From: Novosphingobium sp. ZN18A2
Lineage (GTDB): Bacteria > Pseudomonadota > Alphaproteobacteria > Sphingomonadales > Sphingomonadaceae
NCBI RefSeq assembly: GCF_036784765.1
Contig: NZ_CP136651.1
Location: forward strand, 1,054,001 to 1,118,000
Length of the DNA stretch: 64,000 nt
Reading direction: 5' to 3'
This document shows, piece after piece, positions 27,393-37,052 of the stretch (position 1 is its first letter; each line of letters opens with the position of its first letter). The notes below the pieces were generated by a model, which was not told the origin of the DNA, ran no database searches, and saw only the letters and a program-made list of their open reading frames with translations. The position numbers were made by a program, and so were the translations under genes.

Positions 27393-29261
27393 ATGAAGAC
27401 CCTTATACCCGCCGTTGCCATTGCGTTGCTGCCAGCCTCCGCCTGGGCGCAGACGGGCGACGATGCCATCACCGTGCTGGGCACCGGATCGGCGATGCCG
27501 CTGGACCTGACCGGTCAGCCGGTAACGGTGATCGACCGGCAAGAGATCGATTCGATTCAGGGCGGCGACCTGACCCGCGTGCTGGAACGCGCGCCGGGCG
27601 TAACCTTCGCGCGTAACGGCGGACCGGGCGCGCAGACCGCGCTGTTCGTGCGCGGTGCGGCCTCGCAGCAATTGCTCGTGCTGCTGGACGGGGTGCGGAT
27701 GACCGATCCTTCCGCGCCATCGGGCGGAACCGACCTGGGCAACTTCGACGCGATGAGCATCGGCAAGGTGGAACTGCTGCGCGGATCGAACAGCGTGATC
27801 TGGGGGTCGGACGCGCTGGGCGGCGTTCTGGCGCTGACCAGTCGCGAAGCGAACGGGCTGCAAGCAAGCGCGGAGGGCGGCTCTTACGGAACCTTCGACG
27901 GGCAGGCGAGCGCCGGGATCGCGCGTGACGCCTATGCCGTGAACCTGACCGGCGGCTATTCCACCACAGATGGCGTATCGGCTGCGGCCACCGGCACGGA
28001 GCCTGACGGGTTCGACCAGTGGCGCATCGGCGGCAACGCGCGGATCGACATCGCCACCGGCCTCAGCTTCGTCGCCACCGGCCGTTATGCGCAGGGCAAG
28101 CTTCAGATCGACGGTTTTCCGCCGCCCACCTATACCTTCGCCGATACGCCGGAATACCAGAAGACCAAGCAGGCGAGCGGTCGCGCGGGGCTGCGCTATC
28201 GCTCGAAAGCGCTGGACCTCGACGCCGGGTTCGCGATGTACGACACGCGCCGCGCCTATTTCGATCCGTCGCAGCCCGCGCCCTATACCTTCGAATATGG
28301 CTATGCCGGACGCAGCGAACGGATCGACCTGACCGGGCGCTGGCGCCTGCCGCACAGCCTTGCGCTCGATTTCGGGGCGGACAGCGAATGGTCGCGCTAT
28401 TCGGGCACCTATGACGCAAGGCAAAGCGCCAACCTCACCAGCGGACACGCGATGATCGGTTACTACGGCAGTCGCGCGACCCTGGCTGCCGGACTGCGCG
28501 TGGACGATCATTCGCGCTTCGGCAGCGAAGTGACGTTTGGCGCGAACGGCACGTTTGTGGTGACGGACGGCCTTCGCCTGCGCGCCAGCTATGGTCAGGG
28601 GTTCAAGGCGCCCACGCTCTACCAGCTCTATTCGAATTACGGCAACGCCGCGCTCCGGCCCGAACGGTCCGACAGCTATGACGCGGGGCTGGAATGGAGC
28701 GCGCATGACGGCACGGCGCGCGTGTCGCTCAGCGCGTTCCGCCGCGATACGCGCGGGCTGATCGACTATGTTTCGTGCTGGGGCGTGACCAGCGGGATCT
28801 GCACGAACCGGCCCTATGGCACATACGACAACGTGGGCCGCGCGCGCGCGCAAGGCATCGAGGCAGACGTTGAACTGCGCCCCAGTGACCGCCTGACCGT
28901 GCGGGCCGCCTATACCTATGTGGAAGCGACAGACCGTACGCCGGGCGCGTTCACGCAGGGCAACGACCTCTCTCGCCGCCCGCGCAACGCGCTGACGCTT
29001 TCGGCGGACTGGACCACGCCGCTTGAAGGGCTGAAACTGGGCGGCGACGTGCGCATGGTTTCCGACAGTTTCGACGATGCGGCCAACACCGTGCGGCTGG
29101 ACGGCTATGCCCTGGCCACCCTGCGCGCCAGCGTGCCGGTGGGCGAACACCTGGAACTGTTCGGACGGATAGAGAACCTGTTCGACGTGAACTACCAGGC
29201 CGTGGCGGGATACGGCACCTATGGCCGCGCCGCCTTTGCCGGCGTGCGGGTGCGGATGTGA
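27393..29261 (+). CDS. btuB: TonB-dependent vitamin B12 receptor (BtuB-like)
   Basis: About 622 residues: signal peptide (MKTLIPAVAIALLPASAWAQ), a TonB-box-like DDAITVLG just after it, a plug domain (about 40-150; RVLERAPGVTFARNGGPGAQ, then ALFVRGAASQQLLVLLDGVR) and a beta-barrel. The barrel ends in FAGVRVRM rather than aromatic F. BtuB takes up cobalamin across the outer membrane using TonB. ATG 27393 is preferred to 27387 because the GGGAGGA site is eight, not two, bases away. Riboswitch control and the following btuFCD genes fix the substrate. Confidence 0.93.
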   Translation: MKTLIPAVAIALLPASAWAQTGDDAITVLGTGSAMPLDLTGQPVTVIDRQEIDSIQGGDLTRVLERAPGVTFARNGGPGAQTALFVRGAASQQLLVLLDGVRMTDPSAPSGGTDLGNFDAMSIGKVELLRGSNSVIWGSDALGGVLALTSREANGLQASAEGGSYGTFDGQASAGIARDAYAVNLTGGYSTTDGVSAAATGTEPDGFDQWRIGGNARIDIATGLSFVATGRYAQGKLQIDGFPPPTYTFADTPEYQKTKQASGRAGLRYRSKALDLDAGFAMYDTRRAYFDPSQPAPYTFEYGYAGRSERIDLTGRWRLPHSLALDFGADSEWSRYSGTYDARQSANLTSGHAMIGYYGSRATLAAGLRVDDHSRFGSEVTFGANGTFVVTDGLRLRASYGQGFKAPTLYQLYSNYGNAALRPERSDSYDAGLEWSAHDGTARVSLSAFRRDTRGLIDYVSCWGVTSGICTNRPYGTYDNVGRARAQGIEADVELRPSDRLTVRAAYTYVEATDRTPGAFTQGNDLSRRPRNALTLSADWTTPLEGLKLGGDVRMVSDSFDDAANTVRLDGYALATLRASVPVGEHLELFGRIENLFDVNYQAVAGYGTYGRAAFAGVRVRM

Positions 29262-30100
29262 TCGCCGCGCGCGGCCTTGTCCTTTCGGGCGCGCTGCTGG
29301 CTTCGGCCTGCTCCGCCGCGCCCGCAAGGGAGGCCGCGCGCGTCCATCCCACGATCGTCAGCCTGAACCCGTGCAGCGACGCGGTGCTGACGACCGTCGC
29401 CGATCCGGGGCAGATCCTTGCGATCTCGTCCTACAGCCACGATGCCGGTTCAAGCTCCATGAACCTTGCGACCGCGCGGCGTTTTCCGGCGACCGGCGGA
29501 ACGGTGGAGGAAGTGCTGGCGCTGCACCCCGACATCGTGGTGACGGGCAGCTTCATCGCGCCAGCCACGCGCAATGCGTTCAACCGGCTGGGCCTGCGGG
29601 TGGAAACCATCGGCATCGCGCATTCGGTGGCGGAAAGCGAAGCGCAAGTGCGCAAGCTGGCGGCCATTGCCGGGCATCCGGCGCGCGGGGCGGCGATGGT
29701 GGCACGGATAGAGGCCGCACTGGCCGCCGCCGCGCCGCCGCCCGGAGCAAGGCCTGTCCCTGCGTTGATGTGGCAAGGGGGCGGCATGGTTCCGGGCAGC
29801 GATACGCTGGTGGCGGACATGATGCGGCGCACCGGCTTTGCCAGCGTTTCGGGCGCAATGGGTCGCCACCAGGCAGACAAGCTGCCGCTGGAACAGGTGC
29901 TTGCCCATCCGCCGCGCGTGATCCTTGCCGCGGGCGACGCGCGCGGGAACGAGGACCGGATGCTGCATCACCCGGCCCTTGCCGCACTGACCGGAACCAC
30001 GCGCGCCGCGTTCGCGCCCAACCTGCTCTATTGCGGCGGACCGACGATTATCCGCGCGGCGGCGCGACTGGCCGAAGTTCGGCAAGAGGTGGCGCGATGA
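29258..30100 (+). CDS. btuF: Periplasmic cobalamin-binding protein
   Basis: 280 residues of the helical-backbone (class III) metal/B12-binding family: signal sequence with SACSAAPAREA, then PTIVSLNPCSDAVLTTVADP, GGTVEEVLALHPDIVVTGSF and a C-terminal lobe. It would bind B12 in the periplasm and deliver it to BtuCD. The start GTG 29258 overlaps the btuB stop (GTGA); the stop overlaps the btuC start (ATGA). It is somewhat divergent from E. coli BtuF, and the assignment rests on riboswitch and operon context as much as on similarity. Confidence 0.88.
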   Translation: MIAARGLVLSGALLASACSAAPAREAARVHPTIVSLNPCSDAVLTTVADPGQILAISSYSHDAGSSSMNLATARRFPATGGTVEEVLALHPDIVVTGSFIAPATRNAFNRLGLRVETIGIAHSVAESEAQVRKLAAIAGHPARGAAMVARIEAALAAAAPPPGARPVPALMWQGGGMVPGSDTLVADMMRRTGFASVSGAMGRHQADKLPLEQVLAHPPRVILAAGDARGNEDRMLHHPALAALTGTTRAAFAPNLLYCGGPTIIRAAARLAEVRQEVAR

Positions 30101-31059
30101 CTCGCGTCACGCCGATCCTGCTGATCGCGCTGCTGGTTGCGGTGCCGCTATCGCTGCTGGCGGGGCGCGTGTGGATCGATCCGTTGCACCCGCAAGTCGC
30201 CAATGCCGCTGTGATCCTGATGGATCTGCGCCTGCCGCGCGTGCTGCTGGCGCTGGTGGTGGGCGCCGGGCTGGGGGCAAGCGGCGCGGCGATGCAGGGA
30301 TACTTGCGCAACCCGCTGGCCGATCCCGGCCTGTTCGGCATCGCGCCCGGCGCGGCGCTGGGCGCGGTCTGTGCGTTCTTTTTCGGCTATGCGGCACAGG
30401 GCTGGCTGCTGCCCGTTTTCGCGCTGGCGGGAGCGGCGGGCGCGATGGCGCTGCTCGCCCTGATCGCCGGGCGCACGGGCAGCGTCGCGTTGTTCACGCT
30501 GGCGGGCATGATGATCGCCAGCCTCGCCGGTGCGCTGACCAGCCTGGCGATCAGCCTTTCGCCCAACCCCTTCGCGCTTTCAGAGATCGTGACTTGGCTG
30601 ATGGGCGCGCTGGCGGACCGGTCATGGCATGACCTGTGGATCGCGCTGCCGCCCACCGCGATCGGCCTTGCGCTGCTGTGGCTGGCGGGGCGCAACCTCG
30701 ATGCGCTGACGCTGGGCGAAGCGGCAGCGCGTTCGCTGGGCGTGCGGCCGGAACGGCTGTTGTGGCTGATGGTGCTGGGCGTGGGCTTCACCGTTGGTGC
30801 GGGCGTGGCGGTGGCGGGGATCATCGGCTTCGTCGGGCTGATGGTGCCGCACATGGTGCGCCCTTTCACCGACCGGCGGCCGTCCTCGCTGCTGGTGCCG
30901 AGCACGCTGGGCGGGGCGCTGCTGCTGCTGGTTGCCGATTGCCTGTGCCGGGTGCTGCCGCTGCAGGGCGGCGAACTGAGGCTGGGCATCGCGCTTTCGC
31001 TGCTGGGGGCGCCATTCTTCCTGGTGCTGCTGTTGCGAATGCGAAAGGGCCTGGCATGA
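30097..31059 (+). CDS. btuC: Cobalamin ABC transporter permease
   Basis: A 320-residue FecCD/BtuC-family permease with about nine or ten transmembrane helices. Typical segments are LRLPRVLLALVVGAGLGASG, MQGYLRNPLADPGLFGIAPG and the cytoplasmic coupling loop GVRPERLLWL; GFVGLMVPHMVRPFTD is the C-terminal family motif. It carries B12 through the inner membrane with ATP from BtuD. The start ATG overlaps the btuF stop; the end overlaps the btuD start. Confidence 0.94.
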   Translation: MTRVTPILLIALLVAVPLSLLAGRVWIDPLHPQVANAAVILMDLRLPRVLLALVVGAGLGASGAAMQGYLRNPLADPGLFGIAPGAALGAVCAFFFGYAAQGWLLPVFALAGAAGAMALLALIAGRTGSVALFTLAGMMIASLAGALTSLAISLSPNPFALSEIVTWLMGALADRSWHDLWIALPPTAIGLALLWLAGRNLDALTLGEAAARSLGVRPERLLWLMVLGVGFTVGAGVAVAGIIGFVGLMVPHMVRPFTDRRPSSLLVPSTLGGALLLLVADCLCRVLPLQGGELRLGIALSLLGAPFFLVLLLRMRKGLA

Positions 31060-31808
31060 GCGAACTTTCCGCCAGTAACCTTTCGCTTCCCGCGCGCCTG
31101 CACAGGGTAAGCGCCGCGCTGCGCCGGGGGGAGGTTACCGCGATCTGCGGGCCGAACGGCGCGGGCAAGTCCACGCTGCTCGCCTGTCTGGCCGGGCTGC
31201 TGCCGCCTGCCAGCGGAGAGGTGCGGCTTGCCGATAGGCCGCTTGCCACGCTGCCCCCCAAGGAACGCGCGCGCACCATCGGTTTCCTGCCGCAAGACCA
31301 CGAGGTTGCCTGGAACCTGACGGCAGAGGCGCTGGCCGGGCTGGGACGCCTGCCGTGGGGCACGTCCGCTAAGGAGGATTGCGCCCACGTGGCGGCCGCG
31401 CTGGCCGCGCTGGACATGACCGGCCTTGCCCGCCGCCGGGTCTCGACACTTTCGGGCGGTGAAAGGGCGCGTGTCCTGCTGGCGCGTGTGCTGGCGGGCG
31501 CGCCGGGCTGGGTGCTGGCGGACGAGCCGCTGGCAAGTCTGGACCTTGCGCACCAGCTTTCGCTTGCCGGCCACTTCCGCGCGCTGGCGGCGGGCGGCAC
31601 CGGCGTGGTGCTTGTGCTGCACGACCTTGCACTGGCGATGAACCGTGCGGACCGCGTGCTGGTGCTGGACAAGGGAACGCTCGCCGCGGACGGCCCGCCG
31701 GACCGTGCATTGTCGGCCGAAACGATTGCCCGCGTATGGGGCGTCAACGCGCGATGGCTGGGAGAGCCGGGGCAGCGCGCACTCGTGGCTGATACCAACC
31801 TGCACTGA
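31056..31808 (+). CDS. btuD: Cobalamin ABC transporter ATPase
   Basis: 250 residues with all ABC motifs: Walker A GPNGAGKST (32-40), Q-loop PQDHEV, signature LSGGERARVLLARVL, Walker B WVLADEPLASLD and H-switch LVLHDLALA. It powers BtuC. Start ATG 31056 overlaps the btuC stop. It is the last gene of the operon; a repeat-type hairpin follows at 31834. Cobalt-chelatase or salvage genes do not follow, so this is an uptake-only locus. Confidence 0.95.
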   Translation: MSELSASNLSLPARLHRVSAALRRGEVTAICGPNGAGKSTLLACLAGLLPPASGEVRLADRPLATLPPKERARTIGFLPQDHEVAWNLTAEALAGLGRLPWGTSAKEDCAHVAAALAALDMTGLARRRVSTLSGGERARVLLARVLAGAPGWVLADEPLASLDLAHQLSLAGHFRALAAGGTGVVLVLHDLALAMNRADRVLVLDKGTLAADGPPDRALSAETIARVWGVNARWLGEPGQRALVADTNLH

Positions 31809-31833
31809 TCCCAGCCCATGAGAATTGCCCTTC

Positions 31834-31865
31834 CCCGTCATCCCCGTGAGGGCGGGAATGACGGG
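31834..31865. repeat. Palindromic repeat (CCGTCATCCC type) after btuD
   Basis: CCCGTCATCCCC ... GGGAATGACGGG, a 12-base inverted repeat with one mismatch and an 8-base loop. It resembles the palindromes at 6685 and 6930 and lies between the convergent btuD and M13-peptidase genes, where it may also act as a terminator. Confidence 0.65.
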
Positions 31866-31885
31866 ATTGGGGGCCGGTGCCGGGT

Positions 31886-33940
31886 TTACCAGATACGCGC
31901 GCGCTTTGCGGGCGCGATGTAGAGCTTTTCGTCCGGCGTCACGTTCCATGCCTTGTACCACGCATCGACGTTGCGCAGCGGGGCATAGGCGCGAACCTCT
32001 CCGGGGCTGTGCGGATCGGTGGCGATCTGGTTGGCCAGCGCATCGGGCCGTGCCTTGCTGCGCCACACCTGCGAATAGGCAAGGAAGAACCGCTGGTCGC
32101 CGGTCAGCCCGTCCATCACCGGCGGGGTGTGCCCGTCAAGGCTGCGGTGATAGGCGTCCAGCGCCACCAGCACGCCCGCGAAGTCGGCGATGTTTTCGCC
32201 CATCGTCTGTTCGGGCTTGATGAAGCTGCCCTTCACCGGCTCGATCCTGGCATACTGGTCGCCGAAGACCTTGGACTGTTCGACGAAGCGCTTGGCGTCC
32301 GCCGGGGTCCACCAGTCGCGCACCTTGCCGGTCGCGTCGACCTTGCGGCCCTGATCGTCGAAGCCGTGGCTGATTTCGTGGCCGATGACCACGCCGATCG
32401 CGCCATAGTTCACCGCCGGATCGGCATGCAGATCGAAGAACGGCGGTTGCAGGATACCGGCCGGGAACACGATCTTGTTCTGGTTGAAGCCGTTGTAGGC
32501 ATTCACCGTCTGCGGGTCCATGCCCCATTTCTTGCGGTCCACCGGCTTGCCCAGGTCTTCCATCTCATAGGCGTGGTTGAATGCCGCTGCGCGTTCCACG
32601 TTGCCCAGCAGGTCATCCGCCTTGATCGTCAGGCCCGACCAGTTGCGCCACTTGTCGGGATAGCCCACCATCACGTCCATGCGCGAAAGCTTTTCCAGCG
32701 CCTGCAGCTTGGTGGCGTCCGACATCCAGGTGTTGTGGCGGATGCGGTCGGCCATGCCGATCTTGAGGTTGGCGACCAGCTTTTCCATCGCCGCCTTGGC
32801 CGCCGGCGGGAAATAGAGCTTCACGTATTGCTGGCCGACAAGCTGGCCGACCTGGCCGTTCACCAGGTTCACGCCGCGCTTCCAGCGCGGTTCCAGCGTT
32901 TTCACGCCCGAAAGCGTCTTCGCATAGTCGAACCGCGCGTCCACGAAATTCTTGGAAAGATAGGGCGCGGCCTGGCTGGTGACGTGGAAGCGTTCCCACG
33001 CCTTCAGCGTATCGAGCGGCGTCTTCGCCACGATCTGCGCGATGTCGCGGATCGCGGTCTTCTCGCCCACGATCATGCGGCTCTGTTCGGGAACCTTGGC
33101 GCCGGCGAAATAGGCCGCCCAGTCGACACCCGGGGCATAGGCCGCGAATTCGGCCGTGCTCATCGGGTTGTTGGTCTTGTCGATGTCGCGCGATTCCTCG
33201 TTGGTCCAGCTGACCTTGGCGATCTCCGTCTCGAAGGAAAGGATCGCGTCGGCCTTGGCTGCGGCATCGGGCGTGCCGGTCATTTCCAGCGCCTTCTGCA
33301 CCCAGGTGCGATAGGCTTCGCGCTGCGGCTTGAACTTGTCGAGCAGGTAATAGTCGCGGTTGGGCATCCCCAGCCCGTCCTGCCCGATATAGAGCACGTT
33401 GATGTTGGGATTGGCGGTATCGGCATAGACGAAAGTGCCGATGACCGACGAACCCAGCGCGCCGCCGCTTTCACCCATGAACTTCGCCAGTCCGGCCTTG
33501 CTGTCGATGGCCGAAACCTTGTCGAGATCGGCTTTCAGCGGCTGCCAGCCCAGCGCGTCAAGGCGCGCGGTGTCCATGAAGCTCTTGTAGAAATCGCCGT
33601 ACTTGCTGCCGGCGGGCGCTTCGGTGATGATGTCGCGCGTTTCCTTCTGCACGCGGTCGAACGTGTCGCGGAACGCGCCGATGGACGAGCGGTCGTCAGG
33701 GATCGAGGCGTTCTTGCGCCAGGTTCCCCATGCATATTCGTCCCAGTCGTTGCCCGGCTTCACGCTGGTATCGCGTGCGGCAAGGTCCACGCCGAAGGGC
33801 GCGTAGAAGGGCGTGTCGGCCGCCTTTGCGGGCGTTTGCGCGGGGGCGGGGGCAGCGGTTTCGTCCGCCGAAGCCGCCAGCGGCGCCGCGGCAATCGCGC
33901 CCAGTGCGGCGCAGGCAAGAAGCATGGAACGTTTGATCAT
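31886..33940 (-). CDS. Secreted M13 family zinc metallopeptidase
   Basis: 684 residues: signal peptide (MIKRSMLLACAALGAIAAAP), an N-terminal M13 domain and the C-terminal catalytic domain with zinc motif VIGHEISHGFDDQG, upstream NAYNGFNQNKIVFPAGILQP and the second ligand GENIADFAGV. It is a neprilysin/PepO-like endopeptidase acting on oligopeptides in the periplasm. ATG 33940 starts the signal peptide. Upstream on the same strand is an M3-family peptidase, 101 bases away, suggesting a joint role in peptide breakdown. Confidence 0.92.
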   Translation of the reverse strand: MIKRSMLLACAALGAIAAAPLAASADETAAPAPAQTPAKAADTPFYAPFGVDLAARDTSVKPGNDWDEYAWGTWRKNASIPDDRSSIGAFRDTFDRVQKETRDIITEAPAGSKYGDFYKSFMDTARLDALGWQPLKADLDKVSAIDSKAGLAKFMGESGGALGSSVIGTFVYADTANPNINVLYIGQDGLGMPNRDYYLLDKFKPQREAYRTWVQKALEMTGTPDAAAKADAILSFETEIAKVSWTNEESRDIDKTNNPMSTAEFAAYAPGVDWAAYFAGAKVPEQSRMIVGEKTAIRDIAQIVAKTPLDTLKAWERFHVTSQAAPYLSKNFVDARFDYAKTLSGVKTLEPRWKRGVNLVNGQVGQLVGQQYVKLYFPPAAKAAMEKLVANLKIGMADRIRHNTWMSDATKLQALEKLSRMDVMVGYPDKWRNWSGLTIKADDLLGNVERAAAFNHAYEMEDLGKPVDRKKWGMDPQTVNAYNGFNQNKIVFPAGILQPPFFDLHADPAVNYGAIGVVIGHEISHGFDDQGRKVDATGKVRDWWTPADAKRFVEQSKVFGDQYARIEPVKGSFIKPEQTMGENIADFAGVLVALDAYHRSLDGHTPPVMDGLTGDQRFFLAYSQVWRSKARPDALANQIATDPHSPGEVRAYAPLRNVDAWYKAWNVTPDEKLYIAPAKRARIW

Positions 33941-34041
33941 CGTCGGGTCACCATCGAAAGGCGGCCCGCCCGGCGGGCCTGGTTGAACGGGCGGTGCGAA
34001 AGCCGGCGAACCGGGCCGCCGCACCGCCAGGTCGGATTGTC

Positions 34042-36234
34042 TTATTCGGACACCTGGTCCAGCCCGCGGGCCTTGATCATCGGGCCGACCTCTGGATCGT
34101 GCCCGGTGAAGTTGCGGAACATCACGCCGTAATCTTCCGAATGCCCGCGCGACAGGATCATGTCGCGGAAGCGCTGGCCATTGGCGCGGGTCAGGCCGCC
34201 GTGATCCTCGAACCACTGGAACGCGTCGTGGTCCAGCATCTCGGTCCACAGGTAAGCATAGTACCCGGCGGCATAGCCGTTGGCCCAGATGTGGCGGAAA
34301 TAGCTTGAGCGATAGCGGGTGGGCACGTCGGCCACGTCAAGCCCGGTTTCGGACAATGCCTTCTTCTCGAAAGCGTCCACGTCCTGCTTGCCCGCGTCCG
34401 CGGGAAGCGAGTGCCACTTCATGTCGAGCATCGCGGCGGCAACCAGTTCGCCCAGCGCATAGCCCTGGTTGAACTTCTGCGCCTTCTTCACCTTGGCCAT
34501 CAACTCGGCCGGCATCGGCGCGCCGGTCTTGTAATGCTTGGCATAGTTGGCCAGCACCTTGGGATCGGTCGCCCAGTTTTCGTTGAACTGGCTGGGGAAT
34601 TCCACGAAGTCGCGCGCGGTGTTGGTGCCCGAGATCGACGGATAGCGCTGGTTGGACAGCATCCCGTGCAGCGCGTGGCCGAATTCGTGGAACATCGTCG
34701 TCACGTCGTCGAACGTGATCAGCGCGGGCTGGCCCGGCGCGGGCTTGGTGAAGTTCTCGACGTTGTAGATGACCGGCTTTGTGCCGAGCAGCGTCGATTG
34801 CTCGACGAAGTTGCTCATCCACGCGCCGCCCTGCTTGTTGTCGCGCTTCCACGGGTCGAGATAGAACAGCGCCAGCGGGCTGCCGTCGGCGTCGAACACC
34901 TCGTACACCATCACGTCCGGGTTATAGACGGGGATGTCGGTGCGCTTCCTGAAGGTCAGCCCGTAAAGCTGGTTGGCGGCATAGAAAACGCCGTTTTCCA
35001 GCACGTTGTGGATTTCGAAATACGGCTTCACCTGGCTTTCGTCGAGGTCGTACTTCTGCTTGCGCAGCTTTTCGGCATAGTATTCCCAGTCCCACGGCTT
35101 GACCGTGAACTTGCCGCCCGATTTGGCGATCACGCCGTCAAGTTCCTTGACCTCGCGGTCCTGTTCGGCGCGCAGCGGCGGCACCAGCCCTTGCATGAAC
35201 TTGATGGCGGTGGCGGGCGTTTTCGCCATCTGGTTGTAAAGCGTGAAGCTGGCATAGTCGGGATAGCCCAGCAGCCTGGCCTTTTCCGCGCGCAGCTGCG
35301 CCAGTTCGGCCACGTCGGCGCGGGTATCGTTGGCATCGCCGCGCTCGCTGCGCATCCACGAATGTTCGAACAGTTCGTGCCGCGTCTCGCGATTGTCGAG
35401 AGAAGACAGCGCGGGCTGCTGCGTGGTGTTCTGGAGCGAGAGGACATAAGTGCCGTCGGGCAATCCGCGGTCCTTCGCCGCCTTGGCCGCGGCCGCAATC
35501 GCCGCATCGGACAGGCCCGCCAGCTTTGCCTTGTCCTTCACCACCAGCGCGCCGTCCTTGGTGCCGGCGGTCAGCTTCTGGCCGAAATCGGTCGAAAGTG
35601 AGGACAGCTTGCCGTTGATGTCCTTCAGCGTGGCCTTGTCCGCCGCGTTCAGCAGCGCGCCGTTGTGGACCATCTGCTTGTAGGTAAGCGTCAGCACCTG
35701 CATCTGGTCGGGTGCGAGGCCCAGCGTGTCGCGCGCGTCGTAAAGCGTCTTCACGCGGGCAAACAGCTTGTCGTTCAGCACGATGAAATCGTTGAGTGCG
35801 GCCAGTTGCGGCGAAACCGCGCTGTCCACCTTGTCCAGCGTATCGTTGGTGTCGGCGGCCTGTACCGCGCCGAACACGTTATAGACGCGGGTCAGCATCT
35901 TCCCCGATTTTTCCAGCGCGACGATGGTGTTGTCGAAGGTGGGAGCGGCGGGGTTGTCGGCAATGGCCTGGACTTCGGCCTTCTGGATGGCGATGCCCTG
36001 CTCGATCGCGGGCTGGTAGTCGCTGTCCTTGATCTTGCTGAAATCGGGGGCGTGGAAGGGCAGGGTGGAAGGCTGCGCGAAGTATCCGGTGCCCTGCGGG
36101 ATCGCGGGGGCGGCACTGCTTTCCTTGGTGGCGGCGTTCTTCGCCTGGCCCGTAGATGCCATGTCGGCGTTCTCCATCGTGGCGCAACCCGCGAGCGCCA
36201 GCGCGCCCAGCGATACCAGTCCCATTCTGATCAT
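34042..36234 (-). CDS. dcp: M3 family metallopeptidase, Dcp-like lipoprotein
   Basis: 730 residues. The N-terminus is a lipoprotein signal (MIRMGLVSLGALALAGC, C17), unlike the cytoplasmic E. coli Dcp. The catalytic domain shows DDVTTMFHEFGHALHGMLSN (HExxH) and the family element FVEFPSQFNENWA, with IWANGYAAGYYAYLWTEML near the C-terminus. It is a peptidyl-dipeptidase/oligopeptidase-type enzyme. The start ATG 36234 is preferred because it begins the signal. It sits upstream of the M13 gene on the same strand. Confidence 0.92.
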   Translation of the reverse strand: MIRMGLVSLGALALAGCATMENADMASTGQAKNAATKESSAAPAIPQGTGYFAQPSTLPFHAPDFSKIKDSDYQPAIEQGIAIQKAEVQAIADNPAAPTFDNTIVALEKSGKMLTRVYNVFGAVQAADTNDTLDKVDSAVSPQLAALNDFIVLNDKLFARVKTLYDARDTLGLAPDQMQVLTLTYKQMVHNGALLNAADKATLKDINGKLSSLSTDFGQKLTAGTKDGALVVKDKAKLAGLSDAAIAAAAKAAKDRGLPDGTYVLSLQNTTQQPALSSLDNRETRHELFEHSWMRSERGDANDTRADVAELAQLRAEKARLLGYPDYASFTLYNQMAKTPATAIKFMQGLVPPLRAEQDREVKELDGVIAKSGGKFTVKPWDWEYYAEKLRKQKYDLDESQVKPYFEIHNVLENGVFYAANQLYGLTFRKRTDIPVYNPDVMVYEVFDADGSPLALFYLDPWKRDNKQGGAWMSNFVEQSTLLGTKPVIYNVENFTKPAPGQPALITFDDVTTMFHEFGHALHGMLSNQRYPSISGTNTARDFVEFPSQFNENWATDPKVLANYAKHYKTGAPMPAELMAKVKKAQKFNQGYALGELVAAAMLDMKWHSLPADAGKQDVDAFEKKALSETGLDVADVPTRYRSSYFRHIWANGYAAGYYAYLWTEMLDHDAFQWFEDHGGLTRANGQRFRDMILSRGHSEDYGVMFRNFTGHDPEVGPMIKARGLDQVSE

Positions 36235-36530
36235 GAGGTTTCCTTCAGTCCCTTTAATCGCCGCCCCGCGCGACCCTGCGCCCGGCGGCAGCCTCCACGC
36301 AGGAGGCGAAATACTCTCAACAGAAACCTGTTTTAACGGCGCTTCCGCGCGGCGCAAGCGAACCGCCCCCGCTTGTCGAGCCGAGTATGTCGTTCGTCGA
36401 TAGGGGGTTGGGCAAGGCGGCGGATTTCATCCGTTCCGGCGCAAATCCGTCAGGAAACCGTCAGGTTTCCGCGATCTGGATGATGCGAGTATGGGCGATT
36501 CAGGCCGAGTCCGGCCCCGGTATGGCGCGG

Positions 36531-36737
36531 TCAGTGTGTGGTGCGCAGGGCGTTCCACGTCGCGCGCCCGCCGTCGGCCAGCAGCGCGGCGATGGCCGCT
36601 TCGCGCCGGGGGCCACGCGCGGGGAGGGCGGTGCCCATCACTTCCTCAATCCAGATGCGGCGGGGGTCGCTGGCCCGGACAGCCTGGGTGCCGGGAGAGG
36701 CGGCGGGGCGGGGATGGCGGGGTTTCCAGAACATCAT
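36531..36737 (-). CDS. Short hypothetical protein
   Basis: 68 residues, basic and without a transmembrane segment (MFWKPRHPRPAASPGTQAVR, then IWIEEVMGTALPARGPRREA). GAGGG is six bases from the ATG at 36737, which gives it a ribosome-binding site. No family is recognised and the protein could be spurious. The gene lies about 300 bases upstream of the dcp-like gene on the same strand. Confidence 0.4.
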   Translation of the reverse strand: MMFWKPRHPRPAASPGTQAVRASDPRRIWIEEVMGTALPARGPRREAAIAALLADGGRATWNALRTTH

Positions 36738-36809
36738 GGACAACCCTCTATCCCGATTCGCGCCGGGCCGCTGTGGCGTGCCGCACAGTTGCGGGAAATC
36801 GGCCCGCGA

Positions 36810-37052
36810 TCAGGAATTGCCGGCCGGTCCATCGTCCTTCTCGTTCGGGCTGGTGTTGCGCGCTTCGTCGCGGTGCGGACCGTGCGCCATGCTTTCGGTC
36901 ATCGCCGCTGCGAAAGTGACGACGAAGTGTTCCATGAAGCTCATCCGTTCCGCCAGCGGGATCGCCGGTCCGGAATGGCCGCATTCACCGGCCGCGCGGC
37001 AGAACAGCGTTTCGGCCGGGGCGTGGCGGTGGGTTTCGGGGTCGATCATCAT
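36810..37052 (-). CDS. Short hypothetical protein with Cys/His N-terminus
   Basis: About 80 residues: MMIDPETHRHAPAETLFCRA, then AGECGHSGPAIPLAERMSFM and a tail rich in His, Met and Glu. The two cysteines and nearby histidines could bind a metal or form a disulfide. Start position is uncertain (ATG 37052 or 37049) and no strong ribosome-binding site is visible, so the gene is tentative. Confidence 0.35.
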   Translation of the reverse strand: MMIDPETHRHAPAETLFCRAAGECGHSGPAIPLAERMSFMEHFVVTFAAAMTESMAHGPHRDEARNTSPNEKDDGPAGNS

